DNA of 25,517 nucleotides from a virus, in the IMG/VR virus record IMGVR_UViG_3300030329_006558, positions 1 through 25,517 of that record; one strand, written 5' to 3'. Shown here piece after piece: positions 17,365-23,350 of the stretch (positions are counted from its first letter, which is position 1; every line of letters starts with the position of its first letter). The position numbers were made by a program, and so were the translations under genes. The notes below the pieces were generated by a model. It had not been told where the DNA came from, ran no database searches, and saw only the letters and a program-made list of their open reading frames with translations.

Positions 17365-17577
17365 ATGACTGACTCAGAACTAAAAAATATCTTAATCGGC
17401 AGGGCTATCAACAATATTCCTTTTCATCAAACTGTAGAATTAATCCGTAACTTCTCTGAAACAGTAGTTGATGCGGAACTCGAAAAGCTAACTGAAGAGC
17501 AAAAAGAAGAGCTTAAGGCTACTCTTACTCCTCCACAAGCTTCTTCCGAAGAAACGCCTTCTGAAGAAAACGAGTAA
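17365..17577 (+). CDS. Small acidic protein, unknown
   Basis: A 70-residue protein with a helical N-terminal part and an acidic Pro/Ser/Glu-rich tail (PSEENE). No domain is recognised. A TATAAT at 17350-17355 is 9 bases before the ATG, in the same position as the -10 of other promoters in this window, but no -35 is seen. Its stop is 5 bases before the tmRNA 5' end, so it and the tmRNA may share a transcript. Confidence 0.6.
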   Translation: MTDSELKNILIGRAINNIPFHQTVELIRNFSETVVDAELEKLTEEQKEELKATLTPPQASSEETPSEENE

Positions 17578-17582
17578 ATTTT

Positions 17583-17995
17583 GGGGGCGTAATGGATTCG
17601 ACTCATGTTGGATACTTTTGCCGCAAGCAGGAGTGGGCTGGCTCCTTAAAAAGCCCGTGGTTTATAAGTGCCAAAACTCAACTTATACAAGGTCTTCTTG
17701 ACCGCTTTAATCCTGCCAAGAAGGTTGCTTCTAGCAAGATTATCGCTCGTAAGAGCGTTGCGCGTCAGCTGGCTGTTGCAGCATAAGCTGCCCCTTTTCT
17801 TTTTGGACGCAGATAAAATTAGAAGAGGACGACATCTGCACAAACAGAAACAGTTTACTTGTATCATAAACTGTAAATAAATGAAACAAGAAGTTGGATG
17901 TTAATATCATAACTTTAAAAAAAATTAACTAAGCTTGTAGAAACAGAAGATTGAAGACGATGAGGACGCGGGTTCGACTCCCGCCGCCTCCACCA
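17583..17995 (+). ncRNA. ssrA: One-piece tmRNA (SsrA RNA)
   Basis: A complete transfer-messenger RNA of about 413 bases. The acceptor stem is GGGGGCG (17583-17589) with CGCCTCC, a G3-U70 pair (the alanine identity element) and an encoded CCA end (17993-17995). The tmRNA signature TAATGGATTCGAC follows the acceptor, and the T arm is GCGGG-TTCGACT-CCCGC. Helix 2 GCAAGC can pair with GCTTGT near 17933. PK1 is GGAG...CTCC with GGGCT...AGCCC (about 17630-17656). The resume codon is inferred as GCC at 17670, 13 bases after PK1, with U-5 and A-4 before it as in E. coli. The ORF ends at TAA 17784-17786 in the loop of GCAGC(17778-17782)/GCTGC(17787-17791). Three downstream pseudoknots can be paired: 17793-17800/17821-17828 with 17809-17814/17834-17839; 17850-17857/17867-17874 with 17858-17862/17886-17890; 17891-17895/17911-17915 with 17900-17905/17924-17929. 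Confidence 0.96.
17670..17786 (+). other. Predicted tmRNA tag reading frame (38 residues, ends AVAA)
   Basis: Translated from the inferred resume codon, the tag starts AKTQLIQGLL and ends SVARQLAVAA, followed by TAA in the H5 loop. It has eight Lys/Arg and one Asp. Usual tags are about 10-25 residues; I know of none this long. The last residues, with AVAA, are the usual protease-recognition type end. A later resume codon would shorten the tag, but the spacing after PK1 and the A-4/U-5 pattern favour this one. Confidence 0.65.
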
Positions 17996-18004
17996 ATTTT
18001 GGCA

Positions 18005-18012
18005 TATAAATA
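18005..18012 (+). promoter_or_regulatory. T4-late-type TATAAATA element
   Basis: TATAAATA, the exact T4 late promoter core, lies 9 bases after the tmRNA 3' end and 4 bases before the methyltransferase ATG at 18017. Such octamers arise by chance in AT-rich DNA, and no sigma-like gene is seen here, so confidence is low. Confidence 0.3.
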
Positions 18013-18016
18013 CCTC

Positions 18017-18625
18017 ATGAAAGAAATAGTCTCCAACTATGAAACTCACAGGTCTAATATAACATCTTTTTTGAATAAATTATGCCCGCATGGAATAGGT
18101 GCGGAGATCGGAGTAAAGAAAGGGGAATTTTCCAAGATTTTACTAGAAGGCTGGCAGGGCTCCAAGCTATACTTAATTGACCCATGGGAAGAGCAAGACA
18201 AATTCGTTTACGATGAAAACATTCACGACCATCAGTCGGACTACAACAATACAATAGAAAACCTAAAAGGCTTCACTTCTAGATTCGAAATCATTAGGGA
18301 ATATTCTCATAATGCGCATTCTCATTTTGCAAAAAATTCTTTAGACTTTGTGTATATAGACGGTAATCATACCTATAATTCGGTCAAGTTAGATCTAGAA
18401 TTATTTTACCCCAAGCTAAAATATGGCGGTATCATGATGGGAGATGACTACCACGTAAAAGATGTTGAAAAAGTTTTCGGCTTTACCTTTGGGGTAAAAA
18501 AAGCCGTTGACGAATTTTGTTTGGCGCATAAACATAACTTATCATTAAACTATTACGGGGACTGGTGCTACCAGACAAGCGCTACGGAAAAAATGCCATG
18601 CCGAAACTGGATGTTTATTAAATAA
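18017..18625 (+). CDS. Class I SAM-dependent methyltransferase (Methyltransf_24-like)
   Basis: A 202-residue protein. A longer frame begins at 17951 inside the tmRNA and would give a nonsense proline-rich N-terminus; the real start is the ATG at 18017 (MKEIVSNYE). Motif I is GIGAEIGVKKGEFSKILL (SAM-binding Gly-rich loop), then LYLIDPW (acidic end of strand 2), LDFVYIDGNHTYNSVKLDLE (characteristic 'IDGxHxY' of this family, used in sugar- and metabolite-modifying enzymes), and GGIMMGDDY. It lies at the start of an island with sulfotransferases and a glycosyltransferase, which suggests methylation of a sugar or surface component (inference). Confidence 0.82.
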   Translation: MKEIVSNYETHRSNITSFLNKLCPHGIGAEIGVKKGEFSKILLEGWQGSKLYLIDPWEEQDKFVYDENIHDHQSDYNNTIENLKGFTSRFEIIREYSHNAHSHFAKNSLDFVYIDGNHTYNSVKLDLELFYPKLKYGGIMMGDDYHVKDVEKVFGFTFGVKKAVDEFCLAHKHNLSLNYYGDWCYQTSATEKMPCRNWMFIK

Positions 18626-18659
18626 GGCAAAGATGGCACAATGGACTTCTTAGCGAAAT

Positions 18660-18706
18660 CTCCTCCTCTATTTTTTCTTGACAAATTTTTTTTCCTATAG
18701 TATAAT
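18660..18706 (+). repeat. Direct repeat copy 1 (promoter cassette)
   Basis: CTCCTCCTCTATTTTTTC followed by the -35, T-run and -10. The same stretch recurs at 19271-19316 with only a one-base deletion in the C/T region before CTATAGTA and one change in the -10 (TATAAT to TACAAT). The two copies flank the sulfotransferase gene at 18713-19234. Confidence 0.9.
18678..18706 (+). promoter_or_regulatory. Consensus sigma70 promoter
   Basis: Perfect -35 TTGACA (18678-18683), 17-base T-rich spacer, perfect -10 TATAAT (18701-18706). The ATG is at 18713, 6 bases downstream of the -10, so the predicted message is leaderless. Confidence 0.85.
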
Positions 18707-18712
18707 GGCAAT

Positions 18713-19234
18713 ATGAACAAGTATATAATAAGTGGATGTCCACGAAGTGGTACGGGATTCGCCTCCAAATTCTTCAACATAGGTCATGAAAATATAAATA
18801 AAAACGGAATATCAAGTTGGTGTCTAATTAATAACCCGCCATTATATGGACCTACGATGGAAGAAGTTAAAAATAAATTCCCGTCAATACCTATTTTTCA
18901 TCAAATTAGGAGGCCAATAGATACTATATCTTCTTTTACGGCCATGAGTGATAAAGCATGGACATACTTTTATAAAGTTCTTAATTTAAATCCTTTAGAT
19001 TCTAAAATAAAAAATGGTATGAAGATATATTATCATTGGAACCTTAGGGCGAAAGAAATTTCTGAATTCACATATAAGTTAGAAGAAATTGAGCAAACTT
19101 TCCCAAACATAAAACCATACTCAAATAAAAAAGAAAATAGTCGTAAACATATATTGTATGCCGAAAATGATTTTTTAAATGCCGATAAAATATTATGGGG
19201 CAAAATACAAGACTTATACGAGTTGATTGATTAA
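18713..19234 (+). CDS. Sulfotransferase-family protein (short)
   Basis: A 173-residue protein with the PAPS-binding 5'-loop at the N-terminus (YIISGCPRSGTGFASKFF, residues 4-21) and the 3'-phosphate motif IRRPIDTISSF at about 63-73. The rest is helical, charged and unrecognised; many PAPS sulfotransferases are longer (about 250-300), so this is a short version. By eye the gene is AT-richer than its neighbours. It stands between two nearly identical promoter cassettes, which suggests later insertion. It would transfer sulfate to a carbohydrate or other hydroxyl acceptor. Confidence 0.72.
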   Translation: MNKYIISGCPRSGTGFASKFFNIGHENINKNGISSWCLINNPPLYGPTMEEVKNKFPSIPIFHQIRRPIDTISSFTAMSDKAWTYFYKVLNLNPLDSKIKNGMKIYYHWNLRAKEISEFTYKLEEIEQTFPNIKPYSNKKENSRKHILYAENDFLNADKILWGKIQDLYELID

Positions 19235-19270
19235 ATACTTTTCATTTACTATAGTATAGTTTATGGAAGA

Positions 19271-19316
19271 CTCCTCCTCTATTTTTTCTTGACAAATTTT
19301 TTTTCTATAGTACAAT
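19271..19316 (+). repeat. Direct repeat copy 2 (promoter cassette)
   Basis: Second copy of the repeat described at 18660-18706. Between the upstream gene and this copy lies a -10-like CTATAGTATAGT (19250-19260) that may be a decayed third version of the same promoter end. Confidence 0.9.
19289..19316 (+). promoter_or_regulatory. Sigma70-type promoter of the small-protein cluster
   Basis: -35 TTGACA (19289-19294), 16-base spacer, -10 TACAAT (19311-19316), with the ATG of a 22-residue ORF at 19323, 6 bases after the -10. Confidence 0.75.
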
Positions 19317-19322
19317 AGCGGA

Positions 19323-19391
19323 ATGTTAGATGCAATATTTCTCCTTACCTGCACACTGCTTTACTATTTTTTTATTTTAAAACCTGCATGA
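19323..19391 (+). CDS. 22-residue hydrophobic membrane peptide
   Basis: ATG at 19323 to TGA at 19389-19391 gives a peptide that reads MLDAIFLLTC then TLLYYFFILKPA: a single transmembrane helix with a short charged head and a basic tail end. It starts 6 bases after a promoter -10, like other genes here, and its stop overlaps the ATG of the next gene at 19388 (ATGA), so translation is likely coupled. It could be a real microprotein or a leader that sets translation of the next gene. No homologue is recognised. Confidence 0.5.
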   Translation: MLDAIFLLTCTLLYYFFILKPA

Positions 19392-19639
19392 TAACCTTGG
19401 TAACAATTGGTCATTTAAAGTATAACCCTCGATTCGGGGAGGACACCGAAAAGATGATTGACGATTTGCGCCAAAAGTATATTGACATATATGGCAAAGA
19501 GTCTTATGCTCGTAGCGCCATTATTGTTGTGGCGGAAGCTAATTTTTTTCATATCATAAAAAACATTTACAACCTCCCCAACACGTATGAATTCACCGAC
19601 AACCTTCAAGACTTTTTATTAGAAAATTTAGACTTATGA
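19388..19639 (+). CDS. Small protein, unknown
   Basis: An 83-residue protein beginning MITLVTIGHLKYNPRFGED. It looks like a small alpha/beta fold, with a hydrophobic AIIVVAEANFF strand and acidic residues toward the C-terminus. ATGA overlaps occur on both sides. No domain is recognised. Confidence 0.6.
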   Translation: MITLVTIGHLKYNPRFGEDTEKMIDDLRQKYIDIYGKESYARSAIIVVAEANFFHIIKNIYNLPNTYEFTDNLQDFLLENLDL

Positions 19640-19875
19640 AAGAAAAATATATTCAAGGAATCTATAATGAATATGCTGGCTTGCTTGACCAGCGTCGCGC
19701 CGACCTAGAGGTACTAGTAAGTATGCCCGTAGGAATTGGAGATCATGGCAATTTATCTGCGGAGATCAAAAAAACTTTGGAAGAAGTTGATAAATATTCT
19801 TCGTTAGTGGAGACTATGAAAACTTTGTTTGGATCTACGGGCCAGCCTGAGACGCCAGCAGCCCCTGAAGAATAA
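19636..19875 (+). CDS. Small acidic helical protein, unknown
   Basis: A 79-residue helical protein (QRRADLEVLVSMPVGIGDHGN...EVDKYSSLVETMKTL) with a Pro/Ala/Glu tail. Proteins with the 'VGIGDH' segment and this length are common in marine phages to my memory, without known role. It starts within the upstream stop (ATGA overlap). Confidence 0.65.
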   Translation: MKEKYIQGIYNEYAGLLDQRRADLEVLVSMPVGIGDHGNLSAEIKKTLEEVDKYSSLVETMKTLFGSTGQPETPAAPEE

Positions 19876-20149
19876 AATTTAAATTACCTGCATGAATACA
19901 TGGAACAGTAATATTACCTTTTTTCATGCGGATAGAAAAGTAATTTTCTGAAAAAGGATCGATTATATCTTCAATAAAATCAAACGCTCCTTTCTCAGTA
20001 AGCCATTTCCAATAAAAGTCTTTTATTTCAGGATCCGCTTCTAAGACAACTCTTCTTTTAATAAAGCAATTAGCATAAAGTGTCACATCACGAAAACAAG
20101 CTAAAGAGCTAGGCGGTTCACTTAGTGTGGCATCAATAATTATCGGCAT
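19835..20149 (-). CDS. Possible hypothetical protein on the opposite strand
   Basis: A 104-residue frame fills most of the 288-base stretch without a + strand gene (19876-20163). Composition is protein-like (MPIIIDATLSEPPSSLACF; FYWKWLTEKGAF). It overlaps the + gene by 41 bases in convergent orientation and starts 14 bases from the divergent sulfotransferase ATG. No domain, promoter or Shine-Dalgarno is evident. Alternatively the stretch is non-coding or a relic. Confidence 0.45.
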   Translation of the reverse strand: MPIIIDATLSEPPSSLACFRDVTLYANCFIKRRVVLEADPEIKDFYWKWLTEKGAFDFIEDIIDPFSENYFSIRMKKGNITVPCIHAGNLNFILQGLLASQAGP

Positions 20150-20163
20150 ATCTAATATTACAC

Positions 20164-20850
20164 ATGATTCATCACGCTCATAAATGCATTTTTATTCATA
20201 TCCCGAAAACAGCGGGAACTACTATCGAAACGGCCTTAACGGGTATTGATTGGCATTTTGTCAATTTGGGCATTGAAAAGCATTGCACATTAGATGAATT
20301 GGACACATTTCCTTACATGGGTAAGGATGCAGGCAAAGACGCAGGGAAAATTTATCCTAAATATCGCTTTCACCCTCCTGAAGAGAAAAAACAAGTAGAA
20401 GTGGCCTCTCGCAGGTTGTTCCCTTCAGAAGCATTAGAAACTTATTTTAAATTTACCTTCGTGCGTAATCCGTTTGAGTGGGTTGTCAGCACCTTTTTCT
20501 GGTCAGATGCTTTAAAGAAAAAATACAAAGAGGATTTTAATTTTTTTGTTCAGAAACATTTAGCACAAGATAAAAATCATTTCCATTTTGATTCTCAATA
20601 TAGATATACCCTCCATAAGGGCGTTCAAGCAATGGATTTTATTGGAAAATTTGAAAATTTTCAGCAAGACTTTTCAACAGTTATGAGGAATCTAGGGCTA
20701 CCTGACGACACAAAGCCTTTGCATTTAAATAAAAATAAAAGTCGCCCTCAAGTAAAATATCAAGACATTTACGATAAAAAGTCTATGGATATTGTTTACC
20801 GCAAATATAAGTTAGATTTTAAAAAGTTTAATTACGAATATGGCCAATAA
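20164..20850 (+). CDS. Sulfotransferase (Sulfotransfer_2-type)
   Basis: A 228-residue protein. CIFIHIPKTAGTTIETAL (residues 8-25) is the PAPS 5'-phosphosulfate loop of the carbohydrate-sulfotransferase group, and KFTFVRNPFEWVVSTFFW (about 96-113) is the 3'-phosphate motif. The C-terminal FIGKFENFQQDF segment is typical of the same family. A MGKDAGKDAGKIY local duplication (KDAG twice) occurs near residue 55. It overlaps the glycosyltransferase gene by 11 bases, suggesting a joint role in building or modifying a sulfated glycan. Confidence 0.87.
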   Translation: MIHHAHKCIFIHIPKTAGTTIETALTGIDWHFVNLGIEKHCTLDELDTFPYMGKDAGKDAGKIYPKYRFHPPEEKKQVEVASRRLFPSEALETYFKFTFVRNPFEWVVSTFFWSDALKKKYKEDFNFFVQKHLAQDKNHFHFDSQYRYTLHKGVQAMDFIGKFENFQQDFSTVMRNLGLPDDTKPLHLNKNKSRPQVKYQDIYDKKSMDIVYRKYKLDFKKFNYEYGQ

Positions 20851-21541
20851 TACCAGAGGGGTAATATATTGCTCTACAGGCCCATGCCCTTACTTCAGTA
20901 AGCAAGCTTCGTATTCTCTTTATGCGGACAGAAGCGCGGGGTCACTTAAAAAATTTCTTCCCGATATTGATATAACTTTATTTAGTGATACCTTAGAGCA
21001 TCCGCCGTTAAAAAATATTTCTAAGATTAAATTATTACCTGACTTCCCCAAAAAAGGTGCATTTTTTAGTAAAATTAGATCATTACAGAATTCACCTTAT
21101 GAAAAAACTTTATATTTAGATTCCGACACCATGATTCTTGATAACAGGGTGGAACTTATCTTTGATATGTTAGAAAAATTTGATATTTTGGGTATACATG
21201 GGCCAGTTAGGGTTTCAAATATTGTCCCTCCTAAGTATTCACATATTCCTCTGGCTTTTCCTGAAGTTAATGGCGGCGTAATCGCTTTTAAAAATAATGA
21301 GAGGACTCAGCAAGTTTGGGATAAATGGTTTGATCTTTATTATGAAGATATGGTAAAAAAAGAAGCGGGTAATGATCAATTATCATTGCGTTGCGTTTTA
21401 TGGGAGACTAATTTGCGCTTGGGTATTTTACCTGATGAATACAATTATAGAGCCAAAAATCCTGTTGTAAATGAAAAATTTCCTAATAAAAATACAGTAA
21501 TCCATCATTCCCGAGCAGGATATCCTGAAATAAAAGCTTGA
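20840..21541 (+). CDS. GT-A-type glycosyltransferase
   Basis: A 233-residue protein with a nucleotide-diphospho-sugar transferase fold. KTLYLDSDTMIL (about residues 92-103) contains the metal-binding D-x-D, followed by EVNGGVIAFKNN (about 148-159) and NDQLSLRCVLW (about 182-192), the acceptor and donor contacts of this type, and a C-terminal VIHHSRAGYP His. The donor sugar is not known. The TGA stop overlaps the -35 of the next promoter. Confidence 0.8.
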   Translation: MANNTRGVIYCSTGPCPYFSKQASYSLYADRSAGSLKKFLPDIDITLFSDTLEHPPLKNISKIKLLPDFPKKGAFFSKIRSLQNSPYEKTLYLDSDTMILDNRVELIFDMLEKFDILGIHGPVRVSNIVPPKYSHIPLAFPEVNGGVIAFKNNERTQQVWDKWFDLYYEDMVKKEAGNDQLSLRCVLWETNLRLGILPDEYNYRAKNPVVNEKFPNKNTVIHHSRAGYPEIKA

Positions 21542-21565
21542 CTTTATTTAAAAATATAGTAGAGT
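21538..21565 (+). promoter_or_regulatory. Sigma70-type promoter
   Basis: -35 TTGACT (21538-21543) overlapping the TGA stop of the glycosyltransferase, 16-base spacer ending ATAG, -10 TAGAGT (21560-21565). The junction ATAG-TA matches the two promoters at 18678 and 19289. The ATG used is at 21577. Confidence 0.5.
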
Positions 21566-21576
21566 ATCCCTCAACA

Positions 21577-21741
21577 ATGAATCAACGTTTTTCAAAAAAG
21601 CTCCGTGAAATTATAAATCCTCAAGATGAGGTAAGTAACAGAGCGTACCGCCGAGCCAAAAAAGCTTTTAAAAAAATTAAAAGCCCACAAGCTCAACAAG
21701 ATTTTATCAACGAACTTCAAAACCTATACAACCTCAAATAA
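21577..21741 (+). CDS. Small basic protein, unknown
   Basis: 54 residues from the ATG at 21577 (MNQRFSKKLREI). A longer version starting from the TTG at 21538 is unlikely because that TTG is the -35 hexamer. The sequence is basic and helical (NRAYRRAKKAFKKIK), similar in style to small phage proteins of unknown role. Confidence 0.65.
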   Translation: MNQRFSKKLREIINPQDEVSNRAYRRAKKAFKKIKSPQAQQDFINELQNLYNLK

Positions 21742-21748
21742 AATAAAT

Positions 21749-22045
21749 ATGAGCGAAGAACAAACAAATGATAGCAAATGGCGCCAGCGTGAGCTTGGAG
21801 CCTTATGGAAGCGCCAAGGGCGCAATCAAAACTACCTCACAGGAACCTTGCGGATTGGTGAATTTGGGGTTGAAAAAGAAGTAAAGATCGTAATCTTTAC
21901 TAATAAGAACAAGGCTAAAAATGAACGTGCGCCTGATTTTATAGTTTATGAATCAGAAGCTCCACAGTCAAATTCAGCCGAAAAAGCTCCTGTGGCGACC
22001 GCTTCTGAAGAAGTTAATGAAGAAGTACCTGATTTGTTAGTGTAA
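21749..22045 (+). CDS. DUF736-like small phage protein
   Basis: A 98-residue protein: QRELGALWKRQGRNQNYLTG, LRIGEFG, EVKIVIFTNKNK and ERAPDFIVYES. This is the pattern of a common small phage or plasmid protein family (DUF736-like, from memory) with no known function. The last 35 residues are an acidic Ala/Glu tail. It starts 7 bases after the previous stop in an AATAAATATG context. Confidence 0.72.
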   Translation: MSEEQTNDSKWRQRELGALWKRQGRNQNYLTGTLRIGEFGVEKEVKIVIFTNKNKAKNERAPDFIVYESEAPQSNSAEKAPVATASEEVNEEVPDLLV

Positions 22046-22055
22046 AATATAATCT

Positions 22056-22424
22056 ATGAATTTAGATTACGCATTGGTCACTTCGGCATCACTTCCTAAC
22101 CAAGTTAAGGAGAGTGTGAATTATGTTTCTTTAGATAAAGCGCAATGGCTTGATCTTATTGATTATTCCGAACAAATGGCTTCAGAAGACCCCGAACAGC
22201 GCATATTATTTTTAATTTGCGCTAGGGGAACTTCTGAACAAGAAGAGGCGGATAGATTAAGGCGAGAAGAATTAGCTCAAATGGAATCCGACACGAAAGA
22301 AAAGCTTGAAGAAGCTGAAAGATTAAAACGACAAAGAGAACAAGAAGAAGCTGAACGTAATAGTCGCCGTGCGGAACTTCGCAAGAAATCTAAATCTATA
22401 TTTAACGCCCTTTATGGGAAATAA
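22056..22424 (+). CDS. Coiled-coil protein, unknown
   Basis: A 122-residue protein; the N-terminal half is a small globular region (LDLIDYSEQMASEDPEQRILFLICA) and residues about 65-115 form a highly charged Glu/Arg/Lys coiled coil. No domain recognised. A TATAAT directly before the ATG (22048-22053) is too close to serve it as a -10. Confidence 0.65.
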   Translation: MNLDYALVTSASLPNQVKESVNYVSLDKAQWLDLIDYSEQMASEDPEQRILFLICARGTSEQEEADRLRREELAQMESDTKEKLEEAERLKRQREQEEAERNSRRAELRKKSKSIFNALYGK

Positions 22425-22740
22425 TAACACAGAAAAACTCACTCAAGCTTTAGCTTTTTTAAAGCAATATTGTGAGAATAATGGTGTTGAGTTTTACAGT
22501 CGTATACCTTCAATACCAACTTCTTCTCAAGTTTTTATTGTGGGTACTGACGCAGGAAGTTATGGCAGTATAGGCGTGGCTAATGCAAAGGTAAGATGTT
22601 TTTATATCGATCAAAAAAAATATAAATGGGCAGAGCTGGAAGGGTTCACTGAGGACCAAATATATTCTTTATTTGAAGACGAATTACTTAAAGAAGCCTC
22701 ATTAGAAGAATTTGCATCTCTATTAATTAAGGGGGCATGA
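22414..22740 (+). CDS. Small protein, unknown
   Basis: 108 residues from the ATG at 22414 (MGNNNTEKL), overlapping the previous gene by 11 bases. A GTG at 22369 would add 15 residues that read as out-of-frame coding of the coiled-coil region, so it is not preferred. The core has VFIVGTDAGSYGSIGVANAKVR. No domain recognised. Confidence 0.6.
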   Translation: MGNNNTEKLTQALAFLKQYCENNGVEFYSRIPSIPTSSQVFIVGTDAGSYGSIGVANAKVRCFYIDQKKYKWAELEGFTEDQIYSLFEDELLKEASLEEFASLLIKGA

Positions 22741-22937
22741 AAGATGACTTGCCATCTGAAACTTTATGCGATGGTTTGTGTAAAACGATGCTCTACAATG
22801 ACTGTGTTGATTTAGAAGAAATACAAATTCAACTGCAAAAACATCAAGAAGCGATATCTTTATTAGTCAACTCTATCGTAGAACTTAAAAATGAAAGCCG
22901 ATCTAAAAGTCCTAAAGACCAATCTAGAGATAATTAA
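22737..22937 (+). CDS. Small protein, unknown
   Basis: 66 residues; ATGA overlap with the previous gene. Four cysteines in the first part would allow metal or disulfide binding but form no known motif: ETLCDGLCKTM gives a C-x2-C pair. The remainder is a helix (EIQIQLQKHQEAISLLVNSI). Confidence 0.55.
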   Translation: MKDDLPSETLCDGLCKTMLYNDCVDLEEIQIQLQKHQEAISLLVNSIVELKNESRSKSPKDQSRDN

Positions 22938-23133
22938 TAATTGTGAATTAAGGGATGCCTCGATTCGCCATGTTGAATTTGATAAAATTACTGTCTCTCA
23001 CCCCCATTTAGATTTTGAAGTATTTCACAGAAATATAGTTTTTGAAGAAAATTTTATTAGAATAAGCGGTTTTATCCTGATCAATGGCGTGATGGGCAAA
23101 GCTGAATTTACCCTGTCTCATAAAAATGATTAA
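22891..23133 (+). CDS. Small protein, unknown
   Basis: 80 residues beginning MKADLKVLKTNLEIINN; beta-rich second half. It overlaps the previous gene by 47 bases and the next by 8. No domain recognised. Confidence 0.55.
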   Translation: MKADLKVLKTNLEIINNCELRDASIRHVEFDKITVSHPHLDFEVFHRNIVFEENFIRISGFILINGVMGKAEFTLSHKND

Positions 23134-23344
23134 CAAGAATAAAAGAAATGCCAATAAGTCCAAAGGCCCGTGGGGAATGCACGAATTTGATTTTACCTAT
23201 CGCAAAAAAGGCGACACAGTAAAGCGAAATAGATTTATTCAAGCTCCTTGCGAGGACTCCGCAAAAGAACAGTTTACTTATATTATGAATAAAGCGGGGA
23301 CAGAAGTAGAAATTTTGGACATCAAATGTCCTGACAACAACTAA
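23126..23344 (+). CDS. Small basic protein, unknown
   Basis: 72 residues: a basic N-terminus, then FDFTYRKKGDTVKRNRFIQA and a C-terminal helix-strand pair (CEDSAKEQFTYIMNKAG, VEILDIK). No domain recognised; last gene before the beta-barrel protein. Confidence 0.6.
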   Translation: MINKNKRNANKSKGPWGMHEFDFTYRKKGDTVKRNRFIQAPCEDSAKEQFTYIMNKAGTEVEILDIKCPDNN

Positions 23345-23350
23345 ATATAT

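Noticed and set aside
17592-17786. 64-residue ORF starting at ATG in the tmRNA region
   Set aside because: The ATG is part of the tmRNA signature TAATGGATTCGAC; only the part from 17670 is translated, as the tag.
17646-17867. Reverse-strand ORF across the tmRNA and others opposite long genes
   Set aside because: They mirror structured RNA or coding sequence and have no signals or protein-like features of their own.
17951-18016. N-terminal extension of the methyltransferase (MKTMRTRVRLPPPPP)
   Set aside because: It translates the tmRNA T arm and acceptor; the ATG at 18017 gives a normal N-terminus.
19263-19292. 9-residue ORF (MEDSSSIFS) within the second promoter cassette
   Set aside because: Too short, and its stop lies inside the -35; probably a relic or chance frame.
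19323-19391. Resemblance of the 22-residue peptide to the YajC membrane segment
   Set aside because: Based only on a hydrophobic run ending in a basic/Pro motif; too short to support.
21538-21576. TTG start for the small basic protein
   Set aside because: The TTG is the -35 hexamer of a promoter; the ATG at 21577 fits better.
23317-23331. Inverted repeat GGACAT-CAA-ATGTCC before the beta-barrel gene
   Set aside because: Only 6 bases per arm, inside a coding region, and without a promoter or U-run beside it.
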